DNA of 64,000 nucleotides from Nemania diffusa (lineage: Eukaryota > Ascomycota > Sordariomycetes > Xylariales > Xylariaceae): the NCBI GenBank assembly GCA_038501195.1, contig JBBPUQ010000004.1:5532001-5596000 (forward strand), given 5' to 3'. Below the pieces are notes generated by a model. The model saw only the letters and a list, made by a program, of their open reading frames with translations. It ran no database searches and had not been told where the DNA came from. Position 1 is the first letter of the stretch; each line of letters opens with the position of its first letter. Made by a program: the position numbers and the translations under genes. Below are positions 42,164-53,247 of the stretch, piece by piece.

Positions 42164-42169
42164 TATAAA
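42164..42169 (+). promoter_or_regulatory. TATA box candidate for aspartic protease gene
   Basis: A TATAAA lies 170 bp before the protease ATG, a usual distance for a fungal TATA box with a leader of moderate length. This is positional evidence only. Confidence 0.4.
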
Positions 42170-42190
42170 CATGTTAATCAATAACTTAAA

Positions 42191-42216
42191 AAGACGCACC
42201 GTAGACGGTACGTCTT
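42191..42216. promoter_or_regulatory. Hairpin in probable 5' leader of the protease gene
   Basis: Arms AAGACGCACCGT and ACGGTACGTCTT pair at 11 of 12 positions around a 2-nt AG loop. It lies about 20 bp after the TATAAA and 120 bp before the ATG. It could be an operator palindrome or, if transcription starts upstream of it, a leader RNA stem. Confidence 0.45.
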
Positions 42217-42338
42217 CTGCCGCCATCTGCGTGAGAGTCGACATTGGCGTTGGTTTATAACTGGCCTCCTTTCCGGCGAGAAGTAGACAGCGCGGAGCGA
42301 CAGAGCTACGGTAGATTTGGTCTACAATTAGCTAGAAA

Positions 42339-43979
42339 ATGGGTCTGAGTCTACTAATTATATGTGGTCTATTGGCTTGGCCTATTGCGGGCTTCATTCC
42401 ATGCGGAGCTCGACCAGACATCGTTGATGGACCCAACAGGGTTAGTGAGGGGGGAGAGCGTAATAGCTCACGGCACATTACAGCGACGATACAGACACAG
42501 ACAGTTGACCTGGCAAACATTTCCGACGCTCATCCCGGCGATTCATCTCGATCGATACCAGGATGGCAGAGGGAGGGACTGGTCGGCTTCGGGGCTGGGA
42601 CCGTGTACATGCTGGACCGTTTGTCTCAACAACCGCCGAGAATGAGAGCGAACTGACATTCAATAGTCGAGGTTGGGACACCGAAACAGAGGATATCGCT
42701 CATCCTAGACACGGGCTCGTTCACGACGCTTGTAGATCCGGACTGTGCCCGAGCAGCAGATACTGGCGCGTGCCAGAAGTATGGGTTTTATAACACGACC
42801 GTGTCGTCCACTTCGCAGGCGTTGAACGTGTATTTTGCTGCGCAGTTCGGCACGGGTTACATGGAAGGGTCATGGTATAATGATACCGTGTACATCGGAC
42901 AGGATCGTAGGATACCTCTTTCTTTTTGCACTTATAGCCGTCATGCTACCCTAACACGAGCTCCTATATAGGCTTGCCTCTGCCGCACTCGCGAATCGGC
43001 GTCAATAGCTGGAGCACCTACCTGTGGGCAGGAATCTTGGGCGTCTCGTACGGGATGGGGTGGAATACACCATACCCGACGTTGCTGGACCTTTTAGTTC
43101 ATCTTGGCTACATTGAAGTGCCTATCTTTAGCCTGGACGTCGGCACTCGAGCCGATGGGTCGCTGAATCAGTCTGGTACGTAAACGCTCGATGCTGTTCT
43201 CATGCTAGAGCGAGTGTGTAAATTGACACGCATAGGAAACATTGTCTTTGGAGGGGTTAACCGTTGGAAGTTCGGCGGCTATCTCGAGCCTATAGAAATA
43301 TGGCCAAACCCGTCCGACCAAAAGGAACAATTTCAGCAGGTAGGGTGAGTAACATTACCCGACTCTCGCTCATACTATGATAACTGAAACTCTCTTCGAA
43401 AGCTACTGGATTAATTTGACCTCGTTTGGATATACACAACCTGGGCAACCCGAAGTCACGCTGACTAGCAGCCAATTTGCGCGGTCGATGCTCATTGATA
43501 CCGGATCTACGTTTACCTATCTCGATGCGGATCTCGTATCAGCTGTGGCGAAAGCCTTTAATGCCTGGATTGACGAGAAAGGAGTGTACTACGTAAACTG
43601 TGCACTGCGCTCCCAAGACGGATATGTGAACTTCGGGTTCAATCAAGGTAACATGGTGATCCGAGTTAGTTACGCCGACTTTATTGTCGATTTCGACACC
43701 TACTGCGCTCTGGGCGTGCAGCCAGCAGATCTGGGCGTCGCAACGTGGGTGCTTGGCAATAGCTTCATCCGAGCTGCATACAGTAGGTTGACTGCGGCTG
43801 TGAAGAGAGTATAGTCACCTACTTTCAGAAAGCTGACATGCCAAATAGTTGTTTTCGACCAGATGAACGACGCCATATGGCTTGCTCAATATATGCCTTG
43901 CGATAGTGATGATATCAGTGACCTGACATCAAATGCTGGGGAAGAGCTATGGTTAGATCTCACGGGGCTCTGCTGGTGA
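42339..43979 (+). CDS. Secreted pepsin-like aspartic protease (family A1)
   Basis: Six exons (42339-42618, 42667-42906, 42972-43175, 43236-43344, 43403-43782, 43849-43979) give 447 residues. A signal peptide (MGLSLLIICGLLAWPIAG) and a propeptide-like region (to about residue 80) precede the mature enzyme. Both catalytic motifs are present: LDTGSF (Asp at about 108) and IDTGST (Asp at about 310), with EVGTPKQ just before the first and WVLGNSFIRAAY near the end. Introns are 48-66 nt. Intron 1 holds an in-frame TGA, and removing it restores LDLEVGTPKQ exactly. The protein ends in LCW with no GPI-anchor tail, so secretion to the medium or vacuole is likely. It converges with the hydroxylase gene 144 bp downstream. 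The third intron lies between an Asn-rich loop and GNIVFGG. Confidence 0.93.
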
Positions 43980-44123
43980 AGCGGGGAACTATCCAGATAT
44001 CGAAGCCTAGGTACCTAATATATAGCATGCCATCATGTAGTGTTTATTTTCCACGTACTGGCTCGTGGTAAACTCTTCTATCGGACGGACTAATTGCACG
44101 ACGAAAGTCATTCCGTGTTTTTC

Positions 44124-44970
44124 TCAGTCTTTGCCCCGAATGTCCTCACCCAGGGGCCCTTGTCGAGTCCAAATATTCATCCCTATCTTTGATCCAGTAG
44201 TCACCGGCAAGCCGGCATGTAACGTTCGGTCATCCCCGGTTCCGTCGTCGAGCAAGTTGGACCAAAACACCGCGTTCCCCACCACCGGGCGGAACGTGAC
44301 ACCATTTTCCCACGGCTCGTCGCAGTCTATGAACGCGCACCACCTCGCATCCTGGGGTGGCGTCACCATCGGGAAATTCGTCCCGCCGCCTGTGATGTTC
44401 TCGGCCGAGACGTAGGCGAAGAAGGAGCTCTGTCTGTTGCCCCCCATGGCGGACGACGCGTGCATCGCGTTTGTAAACCAGTCTGTGTGGAAGTGGTAGC
44501 GCTCGCCCGTGGCATACTTTACGAGCTGCAAAGGCTCGAGGTATGTCCGAGGCGTGTCGAAACCTTGGAATAAGAGCGCCCGTTCCTCGATGCAGCGGAC
44601 TACGTCATCGCGCAATACGCTTGTTGACTGCGAAGTACGTGTTTGGCGCTGCCCTTGGATACCCACTTGGTCAGCAACAGCTGAGCGCGAGAATGTGTCT
44701 TTGCTATGATAGGGTTTGTTAGTATCCTTACCGAATAAAAAAACGAAGTTAAAGAGAGAGAAAAAAAACTCACGTGATAGTTTGAAGATGCATTTGTTCA
44801 TCTGGAGTCAGGAAGCCATCGAGATATATAACAAGCGGCGATTTGGATACAAGATGACTTTGATATGCGGGGTGTTGACACGATACTCTCTGGTCAGGTT
44901 CGTGATGGCTGTGTGCACTGGTAGCAGCGATAGCTAACGCTGCGCACCATATTGACTTAAAGGGACTCAT
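44124..44970 (-). CDS. Prolyl-4-hydroxylase-like 2OG-Fe(II) dioxygenase, secretory
   Basis: Two exons (44970-44774 and 44703-44124; 70-nt intron with ACTAAC branch) give 258 residues. An N-terminal signal peptide (about 1-20) targets the secretory pathway. The P4H catalytic fold is evident: substrate-side VIYLDGFLTPDE, KDTFSRSAVADQ, the iron ligands His138 and Asp140 in HFHTDW, the distal His228 in LHAGLP, and the 2-oxoglutarate-binding Lys238 in GSKIGMN. All required residues are present, so it should be active. Enzymes of this fold hydroxylate proline in peptides, although fungal members may use other substrates. It has no HDEL/KDEL (ends RGKD), so retention in the ER would need a partner. 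It is head-to-head, with 490 bp between starts, with a PDI-like gene that ends in HDEL. Confidence 0.93.
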
Positions 44971-45460
44971 CTTGAAATCGACACAGAATTTTGAATTGGC
45001 AACATTGACAGTTTGGAGTTTACACGTTGAAGAACATCATCGTGATTTTGTAGCGCAACAGCAGACCATCGCTCCATCACTCCGTTACCAATGAATCCTA
45101 TCTTTCAGGGGGATGAACTGCAGAGCTGAAACGTCAGAGGCGTCTCTTATTGTCAATGAAACATCGAAACATCGTCACATCGTCTAGCGAACAAGCATTT
45201 TTAGTGGAGTAAACTATCTCTAACTCCAGCTATCAGCACAAGTAACAGGGATCGCCAAGCTGATCTGACAGCGCGCTTGGGCCCCTGCAGGGCAGAGAAC
45301 CCCTGAATCGGGCTTACAGGGTAGCTTAACAAGGTATAGTTTGAATCTGACAGCCATTAGAACTATCTATCTAGATCTTGTACAGAGTAGCCGACGACTT
45401 CACCAATCTTAGAATGATGAATTTTATAGGACTTCAATCGGAAAGGCCGAAAACTTCAAA
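44971..45460. promoter_or_regulatory. Shared divergent promoter of hydroxylase and PDI-like genes
   Basis: These 490 bp separate the two opposed start codons, so at least part of the control region is common to both. It holds three closely spaced ACATCG units (about 45160-45182), which could be repeated factor-binding sites. No ORF of note was found. Confidence 0.55.
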
Positions 45461-46826
45461 ATGAAGCTTGAATCATATATATCCTTAGTTCCTCTTCTTT
45501 TGGGCGACTGTTCGGCTTGGGAACACACTAGCGAGCGGGATTTCCGTCGAGGTATTTCTGGGCATAACCATGCGCTGGTCGCATGTAAGTTTACGCTCTG
45601 TGATATTCACACTATGGAAAGTTGCAGCAATGGGAGATGTATACTGACAATCCGGTAAACATATAGTCGTAGATGTATGTACTACCTTTCATGGTTGGAT
45701 CTTAGGCAATTCTCAATAACTCACCGAACTGTGAGAATAGTCCTCTACGTAAGTGCTATTACTCTAATTTTACGGATCACTTCAAAGGCCTGACGAAGTT
45801 AAAGAGCCGGAAGCCAAGCACTGGAGCCAGAATGGATGTCTATCGCCTCTTCACATAAATCATTGATGAGTATCGACTGCGCGACTGAAACTGCTGTATG
45901 CGATGAATTTGGTATCTCTTCATACCCCGCTTTACGATACTTCGACGGTCATGGTCATACACAATCATACCGAGGGCCGAGGAGAGCTTCATCGTACGTG
46001 TATCGGATTCCGGTGTAATCTCGTCAAGGGCTATGCTTAAAGGTTCATAGGATCACTTCGTTTCTCAAAAGAGCCGTTCGTCCTAGCATTACCGCCTTGG
46101 ACGAAGAAAAGAGCGCCAACTTCCAGTCCGTGGATGAGACGGTGATTATTGCGCGTATAAATCCCCGCGATGAGCACATAACCACCGCTTTCAAGACGAT
46201 CGCGTCGCAGTTCCGGGACCGGGCATCTTTCGGGTCTCTAGATACGGCGGGCGCCACAACCGTCGCGTGCTTCAATAACAGAGATGAGCAGCGCTTTGCT
46301 TTGTCTGACTTGACGGCCATCGATGCATTACCCAAGCTGGTTGAAAGCTGCATGAAGCCCCTCATTGACGAGTTTACCAGAGCTAATGAGCTAAAGTATC
46401 TTCAGGTACGTAGCCGGGTATTATCTCGTCTAAAGAGAAGATTGGCGTGAGGATTAACCCGGCTAATTGTGAATCCAGTCCGGAAAGTCGCTAGTCTTGT
46501 TCTTCGCGACATCGCCAACTGAGAGAGAGGAATATGTCGACAAGATGAGGCCGGTCGCCAAGATGTACAAGGAGTACCTCAGCTTCGTAACGGTGGATGC
46601 AAATGAATACGCTGATTTCGTGGTCCCGCTTGGCCTGACGCCTGGCGTCTTTCCTGCGCTCGCGGTGCAGAATCCCATGTACGGACAAACGTTCCCGTAC
46701 GACTCAGGGGCGGAAATATCTCCGGAGACGGTTGGCGCGTTTGTGATGGATATTGTGCAGGGAAAGGTGAAGCCGTGGGATGGGCAAAGCAGACAGGAGA
46801 AAGCTCAGACACATGATGAGCTATAA
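45461..46826 (+). CDS. ER-resident PDI-like protein with HDEL, no recognisable CxxC
   Basis: A secretory start (MKLESYISLVPLLLGDCSA) is followed by a thioredoxin-like a region containing ALEPEW and SIDCATETAVCDEFGISSYPALRYFDG. A b-like region follows (SVDETVIIARINPRDEHI), then a b'-like region (SLVLFFATSPTEREEY ... LGLTPGVFPALAVQNP). The protein ends VQGKVKPWDGQSRQEKAQTHDEL. HDEL is the fungal ER-retention signal. Clear exons are 45461-45584, one ending at 45993, 46051-46405 and 46479-46826. The 5' limits of the second coding block, between about 45666 and 45818, are unresolved. In none of the joins I tried does a WCGHC-type site appear; the only candidate is a lone Cys in NSPNCENSP at about 45720-45750. 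The a' domain of classical PDI is absent. It is probably a non-catalytic or one-Cys PDI used as a chaperone or subunit. Confidence 0.8.
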
Positions 46827-47284
46827 CGCTGGCGACACTATATCGCGGCATACTGGCTTGTTGATATATAGTAAGAGATATCAAATCCCCCGCCTTTCTC
46901 TTTGGCGATCGACTGGATTCAACGGGTGTGTCTTCTGGGGATTCGGAAATATTGTGTTTAAACTACTAAACTTGCCTCTCACGACTTATATAAGAACATA
47001 AAAACATTTCACTAAACATACGACGAAGAGTCCCCATCTGATGGCTTCTTTTCACACGTTGTGATATTTCGTATATGGATCCTATTAGATCCTAGAACAG
47101 AAGCATATGGCTGAAAATGGCACAAAGATATCGAAGTCCTCGACTCTACCTATATGATCCATGTACTGCAATATTCTACGTATGTTGGTCAAAGTGGATG
47201 AACAAAGCACGGTATGTGTGATGCACATCCCGTTTCAGTATACGTAGGCTCTAACCCATCACACTGACTTCCGGACCCTCGTCT
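46827..47284. other. Convergent 3' intergenic region
   Basis: These 458 bp separate the 3' ends of the PDI-like gene and the sedolisin gene. Nothing besides presumed 3' UTR sequence was seen. Confidence 0.7.
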
Positions 47285-50176
47285 CTAAGGCAAACTCATG
47301 AACAGCTCTAGCAGCTTCGGGTAGTTGGGCGTGCTATCACATATGGTTAGCAATATCTCTTTGTTACACACTCGACGGGAAATAGGAGCTGTCCGAAGGG
47401 CCAGTCTCGACCTCACAACTGCCGACAAAGGAAACACCATAAGCTCAAAGGCTATTAGATATGCTTACCCTAATCCCGTGACGGGATCCCAGCCCTCAAT
47501 AGCCGGAAACCCGGTAGTTCGACAGCCGCGATTGTCGCCGGACGTTATATCGTTGAAGACCTCGGGGCTAAGCAGATAGATCATGAGGTCAGCCAAATGC
47601 CTCCGTCTCAACGGCGTTCGGTTAACAACACTCGGGATATACTCACTGCGCATAGAGAACCGGGTGTATAAACCCAACAGGCGCCTTCCCAGCCTCCAGC
47701 CTTGCCTCATTAATAAGCGTAATAACAGCCCCCCAAAGCGGTGCGGACGCCGACGTGCCCCCAATCCGTAGCAAACCCCCTCCACTCGCGATCACAAAGC
47801 GATCCCCATTCGCCGCGACATCGGGGTACGCCCGCCCAATCCTGTTGAACCTCCCTATGCCCGCGCGCGCATTGCTGTAATTCGCGCCTCCGCCCTCATA
47901 GCTCGTGAAGCTCAGATTCGCGCGCTCCAAATACCCCTTCACGATATCCGCCTGCCACTCCGGCGCATCATAAATATTCGAGAACCCGCCCCCCGACCTA
48001 AACCTCGCCGTCGCCACCTCGGCGTCCCGCCCCGCCGTCAGGTTCGTCTCGAGATACGTCGAGCCCACGGACAGGATATACGGGCAGGTGGCGAGGAACT
48101 GGGGGTTGAAGACGTCGCGCGCGGGGCCGAGGCAGCCGGAGGGGTTGGCGTAGGTCGCGAAGCCGGCGACGCCGTCGTCGCCGGACGCGATGGCCACCGT
48201 GGTGCCCTGCAAGCCGAGCTTCATGATCTCGGCGCACTGCCGCTGCTGGTAGGAGGCCGGCAGCTCGGCCTCGGCGCCGCTGTACGAGATGCTGACGACG
48301 TGCGTCGGCTCGTACACGCCGCAGGCGAGCGCGCCCTTGTAGCCGCCCTCGTGCGCGTTCGGGTACGTGGGGTCGCGGCACTCGGCGCGCGCGCAGTTGC
48401 CCTTTTCGCCGTAGGCTTCGAAGGTGCAGTAGCTGCCGTCGATGGCGTTCCAGAGGTCTGTGGTGGGGGTTAGGTGCGTGCGTGCGGCTATGTTCACGGT
48501 TGTCGCTGTGGGGGTGGGCGTGGTGGGAGGGAGGGGAGGAGGGATGGCATAAAATGGAGCGGGACTCACTGTTGAAGAAGCCGGCGTACTCGCTGCTGGT
48601 CAGCTGCGATTGCTGGTACCATTCGTCGTCGACCTGGAAGAGGGCTGGCTCTTGCGGCCAGATCAGCCCGTAGGCCATCTGGAAATCAAGGTTCGACTCC
48701 GTGCCCGCGTCGTATAAGTCTTCCGTGGCGCCCTCGCCGCCGTTGACCGAGAGGAGCTCTGGGTGCGTGCCGTTCGGGATGTCACTGTGGTGGTATCAGT
48801 AGCTATACACTATTAAAAACTTCGAATGAATCGCCGCTAGCTTACTCGGTAAACGCCCAGAAAAAGGTATTGAGGTCTTGCTGCGTGTAGTGCTGCTTCA
48901 AACTCTGGAATATCCCCATCTTGTTGCCGGCGTGTTTCGTAGTCCCCTTGGGGATTCCGTACATTTCTAGGCAGAAGGTCAGAGAATCTATTCTATGATC
49001 CGAAATATTGCAGCACCTACGCCTGAGACAGTCCGGCGTCACGTAGGTATCGCAGCCCTGTGCTAGACTTAGATTGCCTGATCGAATATCCCCCGGTCGT
49101 ACGGGCTCTGCGAATCGGAGTGGCCCTTGGAACTTGGGATCTATCGTTTTCGTGGTTGACGACGATCTCGCGCGACTCCGTTTACTGAGCATCCCTCCTA
49201 AGTCCTCCAAATCTATGGCCTGAGAGGCTTTGCTGTCTAGGTCGTCCTCTCGCAGAAGTGTATGCTTTTGCTGTGGGCCGCCATGTCCCATGAGTTTCAC
49301 TCCGGGGGTGATGTAGTCAATGTGTGAGCTGACGTGCTTAGGCACATGATATCTAAACCTTTGTTAGTAGTGCGTAGGCTGAATAGGGGGACCATTTGGC
49401 TAACTTTTCGCAGCCAATGTCTTTAGTTCCGGTCATCTTGTGTTCCCACACATGATAGTCCGTTGCCAAGAGATCCTCGACTTGCTCGACAGGCGCGTCA
49501 AATTGAATCCACTGCGAGACTTATGTTAGAGCCAGGCCTTCTTATTTACATAGAATATAGTAGCCGGATGACTAGTTCTCAAAGGGGACCTTGGGCCTCA
49601 GCCCTGCCGTCTTCTTCCCCCACGATGATGGAATAGGGGATGCCATTTTCAACACCAAGCTTCAGTCTTGTGCTATACCGAAACTTGCTCACCTGCTTAT
49701 TTGCTGATTGCGAAATAGCATGCGACGCAACACCGGCCTCGGCAAGCCAACTCTTCACTGCCTCAACGCTCGATTCCAGGGGAGCAAAGAAGTCCACCAC
49801 TTCCTCGGCCGACAGATGCTTGCCGTACTTCTCCGATTTCGGGTTCGAGCTTGAGCCACGCTGTTAGCTATGATAGTCAAGAGCTGCGTCGGCAGTCTAG
49901 ACTTTACATGTCCATCAGCAGATTGTGGCCGTCCATCAGGTTCGGCTGTTTAAGTCCGATACGCATAGGTAGCAACGCCTCGCGCTTCGCCCTCTCGACC
50001 TTCGACCAAGCTCCTCCCTGGACAGCCGTTCGTTTCTCATGTTGGACATGAGTATGCGGGACTATCCGCTTCGATAGCTGAGAGGTCGTACTCTTTGGCG
50101 CATACTCGTGAAGGGGGGTTGCGGCTGCTTCGAATGCCGTCAGGCCGAGCAGGAGGAGGAGTTGGGCAATCTTCAT
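47285..50176 (-). CDS. Sedolisin (family S53), tripeptidyl-peptidase-like, secreted
   Basis: Eight exons (50176-49908, 49849-49693, 49511-49405, 49352-48846, 48784-48570, 48457-47647, 47567-47469, 47333-47285) give 737 residues with all junctions in frame. A signal peptide (about 1-20) precedes a pro-kumamolisin-type propeptide (SNPKSEKYGKHLSAEEV, WIQFDAPVEQVEDLL). The catalytic Glu and Asp are in GTESNLDFQ (about 376 and 380), the oxyanion Asp in ASGDDGV (about 512) and the Ser in GGTSASAP (about 654). The calcium-site segments FNDIT and GWDPVTGLG lie near the end. About 50-60 residues around KHTLLREDDLDSKA to TKTIDPKF look like an insertion at the pro/mature boundary. I chose MKIAQLLLLLG at 50176 because it starts a signal peptide. 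Exons 5-6 are far richer in G/C at third positions than exons 1-4. Confidence 0.94.
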
Positions 50177-51292
50177 TTTCAGATATCGTCCTGGATAAAC
50201 ACCGGGACCCAATTCGCTACACCATTGTAGACTTTTCACAAGAGGTATTCCATCAGATATATCAGTCGTCCCTCTCGTGTGACGCCCTCCGATTTCCCGG
50301 CCATGGCGTGCGCGTGAGGGCGTTAGGCACCTTGCACTCACGGCTATTGTCCAGGGCCAAGCTTTGGCGCATGAGCCTATTCACAGCGTTATCATATAAA
50401 GTGCTATGCAGTAAGTTGTATATAGGGCTTGACGCCGGGAAGAGATGTGCGGCAGGTTGATTGGTTGCAGCTGAACCTGCTGATTTGGGCAATATAGCCG
50501 GTGGCTGCGACGCGGCACGTAGGCATACTGCAAATTGGTTCTTTGTAGTAGGCGTTACTATCTATACTTCTCTCATAGGAATATAGCAATGTCTATCATA
50601 GTAGATCATTGATCGAAATCTTGGTAACTCTATGCGATTTGCGCGGGGAAAGGGGGCACCATGGCGTTTGTTGTAACCTATATCAAATGACCATCCCAAT
50701 GTTTCGAGCTATTATCCCATGCTGATCGATATTCGAGTACCGGAACAAGACCAGCTCAGACATCCCCCCTCAATTAAAGAGGTATAGAATGGAGTATTGG
50801 CACTCGGCATGAGAGATATGGGCTTGTCTAGGCAACTTAATAGGTCACTCTTCTCACGATTGTAAATAATTTAATTCATACCTTGGGTTTCGTAAAGATC
50901 AACAGTACCTAGTGGGACCAAGGACAATCATGTAGCCGTGTTTACTCCTAAATAGTGCTTGGTGAGCTACATCTATTTTGAGAAAGGGAAATTGGTCACA
51001 CCTGATTAGCTAGGCTACCTAGTCTTTACTCACATCCATTCTTTCTAGGTAAGTTCCGGGGCTTTATCAGGGGTTATGCCTCCGGCTCTCAGCTTAACAA
51101 GGCCATTGTAACTATACCCTTTAATCATCGTGTAAGGCATTATGTGACGTTGCATCGGCTTTTAAATCAAGTGACCGACTTGTACAACGCTTTTCCGAGT
51201 ATACCTGAAGCCGGTTAGTCCTATTCATAAGGAATGCATTATTTAGTTGTATTTGTCTTTATTAATATCTACCCGGGTATCTTGATTCTAAC
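50177..51292. other. Intergenic region upstream of sedolisin
   Basis: It holds the sedolisin promoter on the left and the RFC3 3' flank on the right. A TATATA on the minus strand at about 50419-50424 could serve the sedolisin gene. No gene was seen. Confidence 0.6.
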
Positions 51293-52573
51293 TCAGCCCA
51301 TGAGCTCACACCCTTCCCTCACCACGCCGACGACAGCGCCTGTCTGAATCATCTCATTCGCACCACCAGAGACCCTGTATTCGATTTCTGCGAGACCGTC
51401 GAGCCAGCGTACCATGACCTCGGGCTTTACCTCCATTGTGACTAGCTGCTCCGACGTTGCCGTGATGATATCGGCCAGCGCAAGGCCATTGGCGACCTTG
51501 ATGGTATTGATTGTCGAGAGACATGTCGTTACGTCGCTCGTTGATAATAGTGTGCTAACGATTTTAGTGATGGCGTCGGGAGGGGGCGCTGCTATGCAAT
51601 TGTAGATGGTTTCCGTCGTGATAGTCTCGCGGACGATGTCCTTTTCAGCGATCTTGGGAGCATTTTTCGGTTGCATGGGCGTGCCTATTCTGAGATTGGT
51701 ATACTTCGGTCACGTTCGTTTAAGTGTATATTCGTGAGACTTACTAGATGCGTGACAAGCCTGGAGAACATTCAGAGCACGTCGCATGTCGCCCTTGCTG
51801 AGTGTTACGAGAGCATCTGTAGCGTCATTGTCGATTTTGACCCCTTCTTCCACGATAACCTTGTCTACCAAGACTCGAATGTCTCCCTCTTTCAGTGGGC
51901 TAAAGCGGAACCGCGTACATCTCGATAATAAGGCGGGAGAGAGCTTGTGGGTATAGTTGGCAATAACACAGAATCGGGTGTTGGCCGTGTACTTTTCCAT
52001 AATTCTTCGCAGGGCCATCTGGGCTGTGTTGGTCATGGCATCGGCCTCGTCGAGTATAATAAGTTTGAAACCTGCGACTCCACCAGCCCGCGATGCGCCT
52101 CCGACGGTGAATATCTGCTTGGTGGAGGCGAAGGTCTTGATCTGCTCGCGCACGACGTCGATGCCGCGGTCGTCGGAGGCGTTGAGCTCGAGTACCATCT
52201 GTCGCATGTTCTCCTGTCCGTAGATGCGACGGGCGAGGGCTAATATGGTCGACGTCTTTCCGGTGCCAGGAGGTCCGTAGAGAAGGAGGTGAGGTAAGCG
52301 GTTTGAATCGACGAATTTGTTGATGGTGGCGAGAATGTCTTGGTGACCCGAAACGTCGGACAGCGTCACCGGCCGGTATTTCTCGACCCTTGATTCTGAG
52401 GTTAAAATATGTACTCATGGCGAAAGGCAATCTCCTCACCATGGCAGTGAATCTTCGGCCTCGACAGGTAGATTTGCGGCACTTCGTTTGCCTTTGGCTG
52501 TGTTATCTGAGGAGAATACGATGTCATTGGACGGAGGACCATCGACGTCCATTTCATCCTCAAAGTCTGACAT
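51293..52573 (-). CDS. rfc3: Replication factor C subunit 3 (clamp loader; human RFC5 orthologue)
   Basis: This AAA+ small subunit of RFC loads PCNA at primer ends in DNA replication and repair. Exons 52573-52440, 52388-51745 and 51684-51293 give 389 residues, the normal length. The acidic N terminus leads to LPWVEKYRP, the hallmark RFC box. Walker A GPPGTGKT (about 83-90), Walker B LDEAD (about 157-161) and the SRC arginine-finger motif (about 200-202) follow. The C-terminal collar helices contain [17 protein letters not shown]. Introns are 51 and 60 nt, the first placed between CCATG and GGTCGAG so as to rebuild WVEKY. RFC3 rather than RFC2/4 is favoured by the overall C-terminal pattern. 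Confidence 0.95.
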
Positions 52574-53247
52574 GTTGACGGGACCAGAACGAGCACTAGT
52601 TCTACAAGTACTATTTGAGGTGCTACAAGGAGAATGGTTAAATGTATTTTACAATATTGTATAGAGCAAACGTCGTGGTGGTGTTTGCAGGTCGAGGTGT
52701 TACGTTTGTTGGTGATGGTGATAGCTATGGTGATCTGCAGGCTGGCCAGATTCTAGATTAGCTAGGCTAAGGTACTCTGTACACGCTGCAAGACGCGTAA
52801 AGTGAATTCGCAGCGCGTTGTGGGGGTGGGGCCTTATGAGCTATTTGCCCCGATAATTGCACTATCTTTGGTTGTCTATATCCAATTACTGCATTTAACC
52901 TCCCATGTATTTATTAGATGAGTTCGTCATCACATCAAATCTCCTGAAGCAACAATAAATATTACACATGTTTTGTTTTCTTTAAGTAAAGATGAAACGC
53001 CCACCATCTAGGATATATACTCTAAGACCGTATCAACACCTTTATAAACTATAGAACAAGTAGGAAATTAGTCCAGAAACGCCAGCACGTTACGGCTATT
53101 AAGATACATAATCTACCCAAGCTTCAATCTCCGTCAAGGAGAGAAACATCCGCAGCTTTTTACCATACTCATGTAGGTAGGTATCGAGTCTCAAACTTAT
53201 CATCAGATACCATGCCGTGTCATAACCATAACGAACCCCGATCCTGA
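52574..53247. other. Intergenic region between RFC3 start and downstream gene 3' end
   Basis: It contains the RFC3 promoter and the 3' flank of the Cys-rich protein gene. No other gene was seen. Confidence 0.7.

Larger units (their letters stand above)
40524..42338. other. Divergent intergenic region between permease and aspartic protease
   Basis: About 1.8 kb separates the permease (minus) and protease (plus) starts, so both promoters probably lie here. It contains three tandem TTTCATG-like units at 40933-40952, a TATAAA box at 42164-42169 and a near-perfect hairpin at 42191-42216. No gene was seen. Confidence 0.65.

Noticed and set aside
42339..42656. 105-codon frame that seems to end before the protease catalytic motif
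   Set aside because: The TGA lies inside a 48-nt intron. Splicing at 42619-42666 joins the frame to EVGTPKQ and the DTG motif.
47998..48678. 226-codon minus frame rich in Arg/Ala over the sedolisin gene
   Set aside because: After its first 36 codons it runs through an intron and then reads exon 6 in the wrong frame. The other frame carries the sedolisin motifs.
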